DNA of 43,577 nt from DATIYF01 sp035517775 (GCA_035517775.1 DATIYF010000054.1:1-43577); one strand, 5' to 3'. Positions 31,566 to 40,271 are shown, numbered from the stretch's first letter. The notes: a model not told the origin generated them from the sequence alone. A program made the numbers and translations.

Positions 31566-33374
31566 ATGGATGCCGCATTCCTCCGCAATTTTGCCATCAT
31601 CGCGCACATTGACCACGGTAAATCCACGCTGGCCGACCGCCTGCTGGAGCTGACCGGATCGCTCACCGCGCGCGAAATGCAGGCCCAGGTGCTCGACTCC
31701 ATGGACCTGGAGCGAGAGCGTGGCATCACCATCAAAGCCCACGCCGTGCGCATGATGTACACCGCGCAAGACGGCCAGACCTATCAGCTCAATCTGATCG
31801 ATACCCCCGGCCACGTGGATTTCTCCTACGAAGTTTCGCGCTCGCTCGCCTCCTGCGAAGGTGCGCTGCTGATCGTGGACGCCTCGCAGGGCGTCGAAGC
31901 GCAGACCCTGGCCAATTCTTACCTCGCCATCAATCACGGCCTCGAGATCATTCCCGTCATCAACAAAATTGATCTGCCCAGCGCCGACATTCCGCGCACC
32001 AAGGAAATGATCGAAGGCGCGGTCGGCCTCGACGCCTCCGACGCCGTTCTCATCAGCGCCAAAACCGGCCAGGGCGTACCTGATGTCCTCGAAGCCATCG
32101 TCAAGCGCATTCCCCCGCCCAGGGGCAGCCCCGAAAACCGGCTCCAGGCGCTGATTTTCGACTCCTGGTTCGACTCCTATCGCGGCGTCATCGTCCTCAC
32201 TCGCGTCTTTCAAGGCACGCTGCGCAAAGGCCAGAAAATCCGCCTGATGTGGAATGGCCGCATCCTCGATGTGGAAACTCTCGGCGTGCTCACACCGAAG
32301 CCCGTAGAGGTCGAGGAGCTGCGCGCCGGCGAAGTCGGCTTCCTGATCGCGAATATCAAGAACGTGGCCGACACCAAAATCGGCGACACCATCACCGAAG
32401 AGAACAATCCCGCCATCGAGCCTCTGCCCGGTTTCGAGGAAATCAAGCCCATGGTCTTCGCCGGCCTTTACACCGTGGACGCGCACGAGCATACCCAACT
32501 GCGCGAGGCGCTCGAAAAGCTGCGGCTTAACGATTCGTCGTTCTTCTTCGAACCGGAAAGCTCGGCGGCTTTGGGCTTCGGCTTTCGCTGCGGTTTTCTC
32601 GGCCTGCTGCACATGGAAATCATCCAGGAGCGCCTGGAGCGCGAGTTTGGCCTCGACCTCATCACCACCGCCCCCGGCGTCCGCTACAAGATCACCAAGA
32701 CCGACGGCGAATTGATCGAAGTAGATAATCCCTCGCGCTGGCCGAACCCAAGCGAGATCGCCAAGATCGAAGAGCCGGTGATTCTGGCCACCATCCTGAC
32801 CAACGAGGAATACGTTGGCGGCATTCTCAAGCTGGTGGAAGAAAAGCGCGGCAAGCAGAAGAGTTTCGAGTACGTCAGCTCTTCGCGGGTCATGCTGCAG
32901 TATGAACTGCCGCTCAACGAAATCGTGCTCGACTTTTACGACCGGCTGAAATCGGTTTCCCGCGGCTACGCTTCGCTCGACTATCACCTCGCCGGAACCT
33001 GGGTATCGCCCATGGTCAAACTCGACATCCTCGTCGCCGGCGAGCCGGTGGACGCGCTCTCCATCATCGTGCACCGCGACTTCGCCTATGAGCGCGGCAA
33101 GGCGCTGGTTTCCAAAATGCGCGAGCTGATTCCCCGCCAGATGTTCGAAGTGCCGATCCAGGCTTCTATCGGCGCGAAAATCATCGCCCGCGAAACCGTT
33201 CACGCCATGCGCAAGAACGTGCTGGCCAAATGCTACGGCGGCGACATCACCCGCAAGCGCAAGCTGCTCGAAAAACAGAAGGAAGGCAAAAAGCGCATGA
33301 AGCGCATCGGGCGCGTTGACATTCCGCAGGAGGCCTTTCTGGCCGTCCTGAAAGTCGGCGAAGAGAGCGGCTAG
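31566..33374 (+). CDS. lepA: Elongation factor 4 (LepA)
   Basis: A GTPase that back-translocates ribosomes under stress and aids initiation or 30S assembly. The 602-residue protein has G1 AHIDHGKST (residues 13-21), G3 DTPGH and G4 NKID, then domain II. The signature C-terminal LepA domain includes SSRVMLQYELPLNEIVLDFYDRLKS and RQMFEVPIQASIGAKIIARETV, ending RIGRVDIPQEAFLAVLK. The ATG at 31566 is preferred over a TTG at 31551. TAAAAT (31539-31544) lies about 21 nt upstream. Not followed by lepB, unlike in many Proteobacteria. Confidence 0.97.
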   Translation: MDAAFLRNFAIIAHIDHGKSTLADRLLELTGSLTAREMQAQVLDSMDLERERGITIKAHAVRMMYTAQDGQTYQLNLIDTPGHVDFSYEVSRSLASCEGALLIVDASQGVEAQTLANSYLAINHGLEIIPVINKIDLPSADIPRTKEMIEGAVGLDASDAVLISAKTGQGVPDVLEAIVKRIPPPRGSPENRLQALIFDSWFDSYRGVIVLTRVFQGTLRKGQKIRLMWNGRILDVETLGVLTPKPVEVEELRAGEVGFLIANIKNVADTKIGDTITEENNPAIEPLPGFEEIKPMVFAGLYTVDAHEHTQLREALEKLRLNDSSFFFEPESSAALGFGFRCGFLGLLHMEIIQERLEREFGLDLITTAPGVRYKITKTDGELIEVDNPSRWPNPSEIAKIEEPVILATILTNEEYVGGILKLVEEKRGKQKSFEYVSSSRVMLQYELPLNEIVLDFYDRLKSVSRGYASLDYHLAGTWVSPMVKLDILVAGEPVDALSIIVHRDFAYERGKALVSKMRELIPRQMFEVPIQASIGAKIIARETVHAMRKNVLAKCYGGDITRKRKLLEKQKEGKKRMKRIGRVDIPQEAFLAVLKVGEESG

Positions 33375-33418
33375 CCGTTCACGCCCTGGAGGGCCGGTGC
33401 GCGGTCTACGGAGGGAAG

Positions 33419-34003
33419 GTGGTCATACCGGAGTCCTGGAGCGCCCGGCTGCCATTTCTGGCCGCCCTCGAACGAGAGTGGCGGCCGCTTTCCCGTTGGG
33501 CGGTCTGCGCCTGGCTCGCCTTCTACGCATTGTTCCTCGTGCAGTTGGCGCATGGCTCCGGAGTGCTGCCTATGATCGATCTGGTCTTTATTCCCGTTCA
33601 TGAAGGCGGCCATCTGCTCTTCGGTTTTTTCGGACACACTCTCATGATCGCCGGCGGAACGCTCTTGCAACTGTTCGTACCTGCGGCGCTGGCCGCCTAT
33701 TTTTTCTTTCAGCGCCAGATCGCCGGCACGGTGTTTTGCATGTTCTGTTTCTTCGAACAGTTCTTGCCGATTTCCACTTACATGGCCGATGCTCGCGCTC
33801 AGCAGTTGCCCTTGCTGACCGTGGGCGATCCCGAGTTTGTGGAGCACGATTGGTTTGTCATGTTCCGCGGCATGGGGGTTTTGCAGTACGACACACGGAT
33901 CGCATTCTTTGTGCGTACTCTCGGCTGGATGGGAATGGTCGCCACCGTGGGCTGGCTGGTTTGGCAAGGCTGGGCAAAGGGCAGAGCGCAACCAACGCTA
34001 TGA
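33419..34003 (+). CDS. Membrane protein with an HEGGH motif
   Basis: The 194-residue product has about five membrane segments (AVCAWLAFYALFLVQLAHG, PMIDLVFIPVHEGGHLLFGFF, LLQLFVPAALAAYFFF, VFCMFCFFEQFLPIST, VRTLGWMGMVATVGWLVW). HEGGH at the start of the second fits the HExxH zinc-peptidase motif, as in membrane M50-type enzymes. No clear third metal ligand (DG or NxxPxxxxD) was located, so activity is uncertain. The start is GTG at 33419, with GGAGGG just before it. Confidence 0.7.
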   Translation: MVIPESWSARLPFLAALEREWRPLSRWAVCAWLAFYALFLVQLAHGSGVLPMIDLVFIPVHEGGHLLFGFFGHTLMIAGGTLLQLFVPAALAAYFFFQRQIAGTVFCMFCFFEQFLPISTYMADARAQQLPLLTVGDPEFVEHDWFVMFRGMGVLQYDTRIAFFVRTLGWMGMVATVGWLVWQGWAKGRAQPTL

Positions 34004-34133
34004 ACCCAACTGATTCCGTGTGCCCCGTTTCTCGCGGGCTCTGTGCGAATTGGGCATGGTGTATCTTCAATCCTCTCCTCGCGAGTTAGAATTACGCTGA
34101 TTCACGGGGTCCGCTGCTTTCCAAGCAAACGCC

Positions 34134-35384
34134 GTGGCCGTTGCGTCGAAACTCGGCATAGACCGGCAAACACTCGAGCCAGCCCAGAGCTCGGCCGCGC
34201 CCGCCTCGGGCCGCAATCGCAGCCTCGACGCTCTGCGTGGGCTCGTCATGGTTCTCATGGCGCTCGATCACGTGCGAGATTTTGTGCACCACGATGCCGC
34301 CCTCTATTCCCCAACCAACCTGAGTCGCGCATCCAGTGTGTTGTTCCTCACCCGCTGGGTCACCCACTTCTGCCTGCCGGTGTTCATGTTTTGCGCCGGC
34401 GTGGGCGCCAGGCTCTGGCTCGCGAACGGCCGCAGCATTCCGCAGCTTTCAAGATTCCTGTTCACCCGGGGCTTGTGGCTGATGCTGCTGGAAGTGACCG
34501 TGATGCGGCTGGCATACAACTTCAGCTTTTCCCTGAACTATTTGTGGCTGCTCATTATCCTATGGGGCTTCGGCGTCTGCATGGTTGCCTTTGCCGGCCT
34601 GGTCTGGCTTCCCATGCGATGGATCCTGTGCTTGAGCGTGATTGGCATTCTCGCGAGTAATTGCCTCGATTTTGTCCCCCCGCCCGCGAACGGCCTGCGC
34701 CTGTGGATCTGGACCGTCTTCCGGCAACCGGGCTTTGTGAAAATCGGCCACACCGCATTCGTCGCGCCTTATCCACTCATACCGTGGCTTCTGGTGATGA
34801 GCGCCGGATATTGCTTTGGAACCCTCATGGCCCGGCCGCGGCCGGAACTGCGCCGGCTATCGGCCTGCCTCGGCCTTGCGATGTGTGCGGCCTTCGTCTT
34901 TCTTAGGTTATGGAATCACTATGGCGATCCCGCGCCCTGGACTCGCATGCCAAGCGCCCTGTTCACCGTTCTGTCATTTCTCAACTGCACCAAGTATCCG
35001 GGCTCGCTGGATTTTGTTCTGATGACGCTCGGGCCGGCTTTGTTGCTATTCAGTCTGCTTTGCCGCTTCGATTTGCGTTCCCGAAATCCCCTGGTCGCCT
35101 TTGGCAGGGTTCCGCTCTTTTATTTCATCCTGCACTTTTATCTCATCCATCTGATCGCGGTGGTTATAGATTTCGTTCGCTACGGCCGCGCAGCGCTGGC
35201 ATTTACTTTCATGCCTTTGCCCACCATGGGAGGCGAAGCCGGCCTCTTTCCCGCCTCCTATGGCCTTCCCCTCTGGGGCGTGTATCTTGTCTGGCTGTTT
35301 GTCCTGGCTTTCCTTTATCCGGTTTGTCTCTGGTACGGAAATGTGAAGTCGCAACGCCGCGGCGGCTGGCTGCAATATCTCTGA
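34134..35384 (+). CDS. Acyltransferase-like membrane protein, DUF1624/HGSNAT catalytic-domain type
   Basis: A 416-residue integral membrane protein with about ten hydrophobic segments. RNRSLDALRGLVMVLMALDHVRDFVHHD near the N-terminus, with its conserved Arg-x-x-x-Asp and the DH pair, is typical of heparan-alpha-glucosaminide N-acetyltransferase-like and YeiB-like proteins that move acyl groups across the membrane. A later FGRVPLFYFILHFYLIH is also conserved there. The substrate is unknown. The start is GTG at 34134; TAGAAT lies at 34087-34092. It sits 130 bp after the HEGGH gene. Confidence 0.8.
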   Translation: MAVASKLGIDRQTLEPAQSSAAPASGRNRSLDALRGLVMVLMALDHVRDFVHHDAALYSPTNLSRASSVLFLTRWVTHFCLPVFMFCAGVGARLWLANGRSIPQLSRFLFTRGLWLMLLEVTVMRLAYNFSFSLNYLWLLIILWGFGVCMVAFAGLVWLPMRWILCLSVIGILASNCLDFVPPPANGLRLWIWTVFRQPGFVKIGHTAFVAPYPLIPWLLVMSAGYCFGTLMARPRPELRRLSACLGLAMCAAFVFLRLWNHYGDPAPWTRMPSALFTVLSFLNCTKYPGSLDFVLMTLGPALLLFSLLCRFDLRSRNPLVAFGRVPLFYFILHFYLIHLIAVVIDFVRYGRAALAFTFMPLPTMGGEAGLFPASYGLPLWGVYLVWLFVLAFLYPVCLWYGNVKSQRRGGWLQYL

Positions 35385-35474
35385 AGATCCCGTCTCAAAC
35401 TGGAAGATTCCCCACTCGATCACAACCTTTCGCTTCTGACCGCCGACGCGGGCATCCGGCGGTGTGCCGCCGTT

Positions 35475-35603
35475 CACACCGTCTGGTAATCACGGGTGAG
35501 TAAGCTGTCCCGTTTCTGGATACGAAGGCATAACCAGAAATCTCCCCGAATGTGCAAAACTGAATATCCGCTGCCACGCCGGTATGCCGCCAGACGGTCT
35601 ATG
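35475..35603. other. Structured non-coding element (nested inverted repeats)
   Basis: In the 413-bp gap before dnaB no gene is supported, but several stems are seen. ACCGTCTGG (35478-35486) pairs with CCAGACGGT (35590-35598). Inside, TTTCTGG (35513-35519) pairs with CCAGAAA (35534-35540), and ACGGG (35492-35496) with CCCGT (35509-35513). It could be a small RNA, a riboswitch-like leader or a mobile hairpin element. Toward dnaB, CATTCCACAAGCTTTCCACA (35721-35740) holds two DnaA-box-like sequences. Confidence 0.4.
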
Positions 35604-35797
35604 GTTCTGACTTGACGCACGGCTAACCTGCATTGTCCTCTGTGACTTACAGTCCAACGCAAGCTGTCGCGTCAGGGCAAATGGTGAGACCTGTCACAAT
35701 CTAAGGGAAAGTCTTAGTGGCATTCCACAAGCTTTCCACAGGCCGCGAGCATGGTGCTTGACTTGCCAACTGACCCAGATTTGTGATGGCTCTCTTG

Positions 35798-37165
35798 CTA
35801 CTCCGGCGGGCCCATTTCCTCCGGCGCCGGCGTGGCAAAGCGGGTGGAGCTCTTCAGGAAGGCCAGGCCCACTTTCCCGGTGGGGCCGTTGCGCTGCTTG
35901 GCAATAATAAGTTCGGCCCGGCCTTGCAATTCAGGATCGTCCTGCTTGTAAACCTCTTCCCGGAAGATGAACATCACCACGTCGGCATCCTGCTCAATGG
36001 AGCCTGATTCGCGCAGGTCGGCCAGCTGCGGCCGGTGATCTCCGCCCCGGCTCTCTGGCGCGCGGCTCAACTGCGAAAGCGCCAGCACCGGCACGTGCAG
36101 CTCCTTGGCCAGCGCCTTCAGCCCGCGCGAGACCGCCGAAACTTCCTGCGTGCGGTTCTCATAGCGCCGGCTTCCCCCCGACATGAGCTGCAGATAATCC
36201 ACCACCAGCAAATCCAGCCTGCCCTGTTGCTGCTGCAGCCGCCGCGCCTTGGCCCGCATCTCGCTCAGCGCAATGCCCGCCGTGTCGTCAATAAAAATCG
36301 GCGCCCGCGCCAGCTGCTCCATCGCCTGCATCACCCGCGCCTCATCTTCGCGCCACAGCGAGCCGGTGCGCATCTTGTGCGAGTCCACATTGGCCTGCGA
36401 GCACAGCAGGCGCAATAGCAAAGCCTCCCGCGACATCTCCAGCGAGAACACGCCGACCACCTTCTCATCCTTCACCGCGGCATTCTCTGCGATATTCAGC
36501 GCCAGCGCCGTCTTTCCCATCGAAGGCCGCGCCGCCAGAATCACCAGGTCTGAGTTCTGCAGCCCGCTGGTCATCTCATCGAGGTCGGGAAAATGCGTGG
36601 CCAGCCCGGTGATGCGCCGGCCCCGCTGCAGGAGCGCATCCACCGAGCCGAATGACTCTTTCACGATCTCCTGAATGCCCATGAAGCTGCGCCCGATGCG
36701 CTTTTCCGAGAGCTGAAATATGGCCGCTTCGGCGTCATTCAATACTTCTTCCGCCGGGTCGCTCTGCTCCGCGGCGCGGGCAATGGCGGCGTTGGCGGCG
36801 TGGATCAGCCCCCGCAACAGTGCCTTGTCGCGCACAATCCGGATGTAGTGCTCAATGCTGGGCCGGTCGGGCACTCCATCCAGCAGGCCCGAAAGATAGG
36901 CCACGTCCCCGATCGCTTCCAGTTCCTTGGTCCGGTCGAGCTCTTCGCTGAGCGTAATCAGGTCAATCGGCCGCGAAGATTCCATCAACTCCACCATGCG
37001 GGAGTACACCCGGCGGTGCGAGTCGAGAGAAAAATCGTCCGCCTTCAGGTGCTCTGCCGCCTGGTTGTAAGCGAGATTGTCCAGCAGAATGGCGCCCAGA
37101 ATCGAGCGCTCCGCCTCCACATTGGCCGGCATGCTGTGCGCGAGAGTGGACTCAGTGGTTGCCAA
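35798..37165 (-). CDS. dnaB: Replicative DNA helicase DnaB
   Basis: A hexameric 5'-3' helicase that unwinds the fork and recruits primase. The 455-residue protein begins with the N-terminal helical domain (MPANVEAERSILGAILLDN, PIDLITLSEEL, IEHYIRIVRDKALLR). The RecA-like core has Walker A ARPSMGKTA (212-220), VFSLEMS, DLLVVDYLQLM (Walker B) and LALSQLSRAPESR, and near the end the arginine-finger-bearing segment KQRNGPTGKV. No intein or unusual gap. Its promoter is predicted at 37298-37327. The direction is minus, away from the repeat-rich 37-kb region. Confidence 0.97.
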   Translation of the reverse strand: MATTESTLAHSMPANVEAERSILGAILLDNLAYNQAAEHLKADDFSLDSHRRVYSRMVELMESSRPIDLITLSEELDRTKELEAIGDVAYLSGLLDGVPDRPSIEHYIRIVRDKALLRGLIHAANAAIARAAEQSDPAEEVLNDAEAAIFQLSEKRIGRSFMGIQEIVKESFGSVDALLQRGRRITGLATHFPDLDEMTSGLQNSDLVILAARPSMGKTALALNIAENAAVKDEKVVGVFSLEMSREALLLRLLCSQANVDSHKMRTGSLWREDEARVMQAMEQLARAPIFIDDTAGIALSEMRAKARRLQQQQGRLDLLVVDYLQLMSGGSRRYENRTQEVSAVSRGLKALAKELHVPVLALSQLSRAPESRGGDHRPQLADLRESGSIEQDADVVMFIFREEVYKQDDPELQGRAELIIAKQRNGPTGKVGLAFLKSSTRFATPAPEEMGPPE

Positions 37166-37297
37166 TTTCTTAACCCGAAATCCCCCCGGCAGCCATCCTA
37201 TTCATAACTGCGCTGTGGATTCGAGGCGTGTGCATTGGAAATTCGTGGATCAATTCGAAATTCTTCGGCGGCTCGATTGCCATCTGCCTGGTTTTCC

Positions 37298-37327
37298 ACT
37301 ATAGGCGAAGATAAAGCGAATTAGCAA
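37298..37327 (-). promoter_or_regulatory. Predicted promoter of dnaB
   Basis: On the minus strand TTGCTA (37327-37322), an 18-bp spacer and TATAGT (37303-37298) give a start near 37291 and a leader of about 125 nt. Confidence 0.55.
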
Positions 37328-37397
37328 CCAGGCAGGGCAAGTTGCTTGCCACCCTCCAGCGGCCAGGCGCGAAGAGCTAAAAGCTAAAGCTTCTCCA

Positions 37398-37436
37398 ATA
37401 ACAAACGCGGCCAGGGGCCAGCCACCCCTAGCCGCG
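37398..37436 (-). terminator. Rho-independent-like terminator on the minus strand with no assigned gene
   Basis: CGCGGC-A-GGGG and its complement form an 11-bp stem with one mismatch (37406-37417 with 37425-37436; 7-nt loop). On the minus strand it is followed by TTTGTTATT. It would end a minus-strand transcript coming from 37440-38000, where no gene is recognised. Confidence 0.5.
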
Positions 37437-38033
37437 GTGTGCGTGAATTCTCCTGGCTTGCCGCTACCGCACTATGCGGTGCGGCTCTGTGCCGGGCGGC
37501 TTCATTCCCTGAGGAACTTCGCCCCTCCGCCACCGCCGCTTGCCAAGCTCAAGTCCGAAGACTTTGCTTCGCAAGGATCGCAGAGGCCAGCAGCCTAGTC
37601 CTGCCTTGCGGCAAGACTCTCTGAGGAGGCCGCAACGCCCAGGTACCCCGGGGCGCGCCGTAGCGCGCTCTTGGATCCCTCCGGCAGTTCACCGTCGTGG
37701 GAAGCGCCGGCGCCGCCAGCTCCGCAATCTACAGCGAGCTCAGGAACACTCACGCTTGCGTTGGCGGCTACTGTGCGGCAGTTGCGCGGCAAGCGCAACA
37801 GAAAATTGGCGCAAACTTGTGCAGAAGCTGTGGACGACGAAAATTCTTTGTGGAAAGGCGGCGAAAAGAGGCAAGATTGAATGGGGCGGGCATCGCTCAC
37901 CCGGAAATTGCGGAGCGGGCGGTCTCGGCCGTGGTCGGGCAAACGCCTCCTCCGCCGGTTCCTCAGATTTTCTCGGCAACCCTGGGAAACCGCAGTCCAC
38001 CAGGCAGCGTCACAAAATCAAAAGGTCGTGTCC
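37437..38033. other. Long gap without a confident gene
   Basis: About 600 bp with high GC. Short open frames exist on both strands, but none resembles a known protein and codon use is uneven. A GCCGC-T-ACCGCA/TGCGGT-G-CGGC hairpin lies near 37459-37485. Three TGTG(G/C)A boxes resembling DnaA sites lie at 37818, 37829 and 37849. The presence of a minus-strand terminator at 37398-37436 keeps open an unrecognised non-coding RNA. Confidence 0.35.
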
Positions 38034-38477
38034 ATGAAAACCCTCGCTCTCGCCGCTCTAATCATCGTAAGCCTTTGTCCATATCAGGCGGCCCAAACCG
38101 CTTCCCGAACCCCTGCCAATCAACCCGCAAGCTCCTCTCAGATGGCTCGCGGCAAATACATCGTCGAAGACGTCGCCGTCTGCGGCCAGTGTCACACCCC
38201 GCGCGACAGCAACGGCGAGCCCGAGGCCAATCACCAACTGGAAGGCGGCCCGGTATGGTTTCAACCCGCCGCTCCCATGCCGAACTGGCCGCTCAAAGCG
38301 CCCCGCATCGCCGGAACTCCGCCGGCCAGCGATCCCGACATGGTGCGCCTGCTCACCACCGGCATCTGGACCGATGGCAAGCAACTGCGCCAGCCTATGC
38401 CGCAGTTCCGCATGACCTCGGAAGATGCGCAGGCCGTGGTCGCCTATCTCAGGTCCTTGACCCCCAACCGTCCCTAG
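38034..38477 (+). CDS. Exported monoheme cytochrome c
   Basis: A 147-residue protein with a signal peptide (MKTLALAALIIVSLCPYQAAQTA) and one heme site CGQCH (Cys50, Cys53, His54) preceded by GKYIVEDVAV. RQPMPQFRM near the end supplies a plausible axial Met, and DAQAVVAYLRSL is the usual C-terminal helix. This layout is typical of small soluble c-type cytochromes, often associated with alcohol or sugar dehydrogenases. AAGG is 8-11 nt before the ATG at 38034. No redox partner gene adjoins it. Confidence 0.9.
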   Translation: MKTLALAALIIVSLCPYQAAQTASRTPANQPASSSQMARGKYIVEDVAVCGQCHTPRDSNGEPEANHQLEGGPVWFQPAAPMPNWPLKAPRIAGTPPASDPDMVRLLTTGIWTDGKQLRQPMPQFRMTSEDAQAVVAYLRSLTPNRP

Positions 38478-38543
38478 AGCGATGAATGCTGGAATGTGTG
38501 CCGCCACGCGCCGACAGGCTGGTTTCGGCCCCGGCGGGCTCGA

Positions 38544-39053
38544 CTAAAAGACAAAACCCGCGACCATCATCACAATGGTCGCGCTTTCGATCGCCACCGC
38601 CCATGAGAGCAGACGCTTGGCCAGCCTGAATCGCGCCAGCAGCCGGCAGCCAATCAGGCCTACGACGGTCACGGGGGCGGCAAACAAGCGCAGCCCGCAC
38701 AGATCGCCCAGCACCGTATTCTTCTGCCCGATCGCTGGGATCAGCGCCAGCCCCAGGCTGAGCGGCGCCAGCAAACTAAAAGCAAACAGGAACTTCGAAA
38801 GCGCCGTGGAGGTTTTCTCGCGCTCCCGGCTGATAAAGGCGAGAAGAAATGTGGGTATGAGCAGCAGGCCAAAAAGAAACAACTCCAGCATCCAGTCGCC
38901 GAACGCCCCCATGCCGCCGTTGAAATCGTTCGGGTTTCGCCTCTCCAGCAGGTAGCGGCCGGTCACCACCACCGCCGAAAACGCCAGCACCGCCCCATAA
39001 CATGCCGCCACCAAGCCCACCTGCGTCCGCCATGAGAGATTCGGCCATTGCAT
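38544..39053 (-). CDS. Integral membrane protein of unknown function
   Basis: A 169-residue protein with four membrane segments: VGLVAACYGAVLAFSAVVVTG, WMLELFLFGLLLIPTFLLAFI, LFAFSLLAPLSLGLALIPAI and RLLSWAVAIESATIVMMVAGFVF. A short cytosolic loop with RRNPNDFNGGMGAFGDWML is the only distinctive part. Not matched to a family by eye. It converges with the cytochrome gene, 66 bp apart. Confidence 0.65.
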   Translation of the reverse strand: MQWPNLSWRTQVGLVAACYGAVLAFSAVVVTGRYLLERRNPNDFNGGMGAFGDWMLELFLFGLLLIPTFLLAFISREREKTSTALSKFLFAFSLLAPLSLGLALIPAIGQKNTVLGDLCGLRLFAAPVTVVGLIGCRLLARFRLAKRLLSWAVAIESATIVMMVAGFVF

Positions 39054-39360
39054 GAGGCGATTCTACGTCCGCCGCCCCCGCACGCCCTCATTACTTCCGT
39101 ACGCTCGGGGTGCCGGGTGCCCCTCGATAAGAGCGAAGGCGTTGTCAAGGACAAACCTGTCCTGGCGGTGTGTGAGCACCGCCCGCTGTGCCAGAGAAGG
39201 TGAGGACCAAGACTCTGGAAATCTCACGCGGAATCACTTTGCGGTGGAGTTACGTTCCACCAACCATCGATTCGGCCACGACCTCGGCCATGATTCTTCT
39301 ATGCGAACATCCCGCCGGGTGCGGGATGCGAGAGCGCCCAATCAACGTTTCGATCTAGCT

Positions 39361-39629
39361 CGCGCCGATCCGGGGCACCGCGCCGGAAAGGGTCAAATCA
39401 ACGAGCGACCAACGAGGAAGCCGAAGCCCAAGCGAAGAAGCTGGGTTACGATAAAGAGGTTAACGATGCCCCCTTCAACGCGCACGGTAACGGAGTATTT
39501 ACTAATGGGAAGAACTTTATCACCGCCGATCGCGATGTCCACAGTGGTGGGTACTGGAAGCTGTTTGACAGCAGTGGAACGCGGCTAGGCACATACAACG
39601 AGGACTCATCAACCCGAATCGGACCATAG
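39361..39629 (+). pseudogene. Remnant of a polymorphic-toxin C-terminal domain (Ntox21-like RNase)
   Basis: Frame reading to the TAG at 39627-39629 gives EAEAQAKKLGYDKEVNDAPF, then NGKNFITADRDVHSGGYWKL and GTRLGTYNED. The conserved strings LGY...NGKxxITxDxDxHxGGxWK and RxGT match toxin tips of the Ntox21 type, recalled as RNase toxins delivered by Rhs or CDI systems. Just upstream, another frame reads GKGQINER, the usual linker before such a tip; joining them needs one lost base near 39406. No delivery domain (Rhs, FHA/CdiA, VgrG) is present. The GC of 39400-40100 appears lower than neighbours. Start of the original gene cannot be fixed. Confidence 0.7.
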
Positions 39630-39631
39630 CC

Positions 39632-40093
39632 ATGTTCTGGATTGGATTCACGCCCGAGAACGTGCTCGAACTTTAGCCCGGTGAAGAAGGGCTTACTGGT
39701 ATGCTCATGCTCGGGCACCACGAAGAAACTTTTATTGCTCACACCTGGACTTGATGCTCACAGCAATACCTCGAGCACTGGAGGCAGGGCTTGACCCGTG
39801 CGCTTGGCGGCCAGCCGTCGGCCCTCATTACCGACATGCGAACACCTGCTCAGTCGAGCCATTTGGTCTGGTGGCCCGTCTGGAAACTCGGGCGCGAGCT
39901 AGTGTTTCAGAATCAGGCGCTCTTCTTTGCGAAGCAAAACGTTGCGGGGGCGCATATCGATGTCGAACACCTTTATAGCCTGATCGGGAGGCACACATCC
40001 CTCAATAATGAGGGTATACCAATCTCCGAATGGGTAGCCCCTATTTCCGACGTAGAGGGATTCTTAGCGTCTTACCCGAGCCGTGAAGATTAA
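39632..40093 (+). pseudogene. Cognate immunity gene remnant with two in-frame stop codons
   Basis: From ATG 39632, three bases after the toxin stop, one frame continues to a TAA at 40091-40093. It is broken by TAG (39674-39676) and TGA (39752-39754). The translated pieces are MFWIGFTPENVLEL, then EEGLTGMLMLGHHEETFIAH, then QQYLEHWRQGLTRALGGQPS followed by ALITDMRTPAQSSHLVWWPV and VFQNQALFF. These look like small immunity proteins seen next to such toxins (an MLMLG-HxExF-AH start and an ALIT-WWP middle). Tight coupling to the toxin remnant supports the pairing. A functional product would need two readthroughs, so it is very likely dead. Confidence 0.7.
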
Positions 40094-40271
40094 TGCCTGG
40101 TGCCCTAGGGCTTCCTGTCATAATCCAGCTTGATTAGCAAGCTGTAGACTTCTCGGAGCCTGCATTCTGCGCGTTTAGCCGACCTGCGACCTGATCCCCC
40201 GTTTCGTCGGAAGCGGCGTCAGGGCCCGGAGGGGGCATTTTGCCGTGGGTATACACCACCCCCACTCGCGT

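Noticed and set aside
35395..35662. Two small minus-strand open frames
   Set aside because: They overlap the inverted repeats and have no ribosome site or coding bias.
37437..37880. tmRNA, RNase P RNA or 6S RNA
   Set aside because: No signature for any of these (tag reading frame with CCA end, conserved P4 segments, or a 6S bubble) could be found on either strand.
37540..38037. Plus-strand frames upstream of the second cytochrome
   Set aside because: Arg/Gly-rich shadows of GC-rich DNA; the cytochrome signal peptide clearly starts at 38034.
39052..39588. A 178-residue plus-strand protein
   Set aside because: Composition is Arg/Ser/Thr-rich and non-coding in style; only its GKGQINER piece is meaningful, as part of the frameshifted toxin.
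39632..40093. Stop-codon recoding (Sec or Pyl) in the immunity gene
   Set aside because: Two different stops, TAG and TGA, no selenocysteine-type structure seen, and the adjacent toxin is also broken; decay is simpler.
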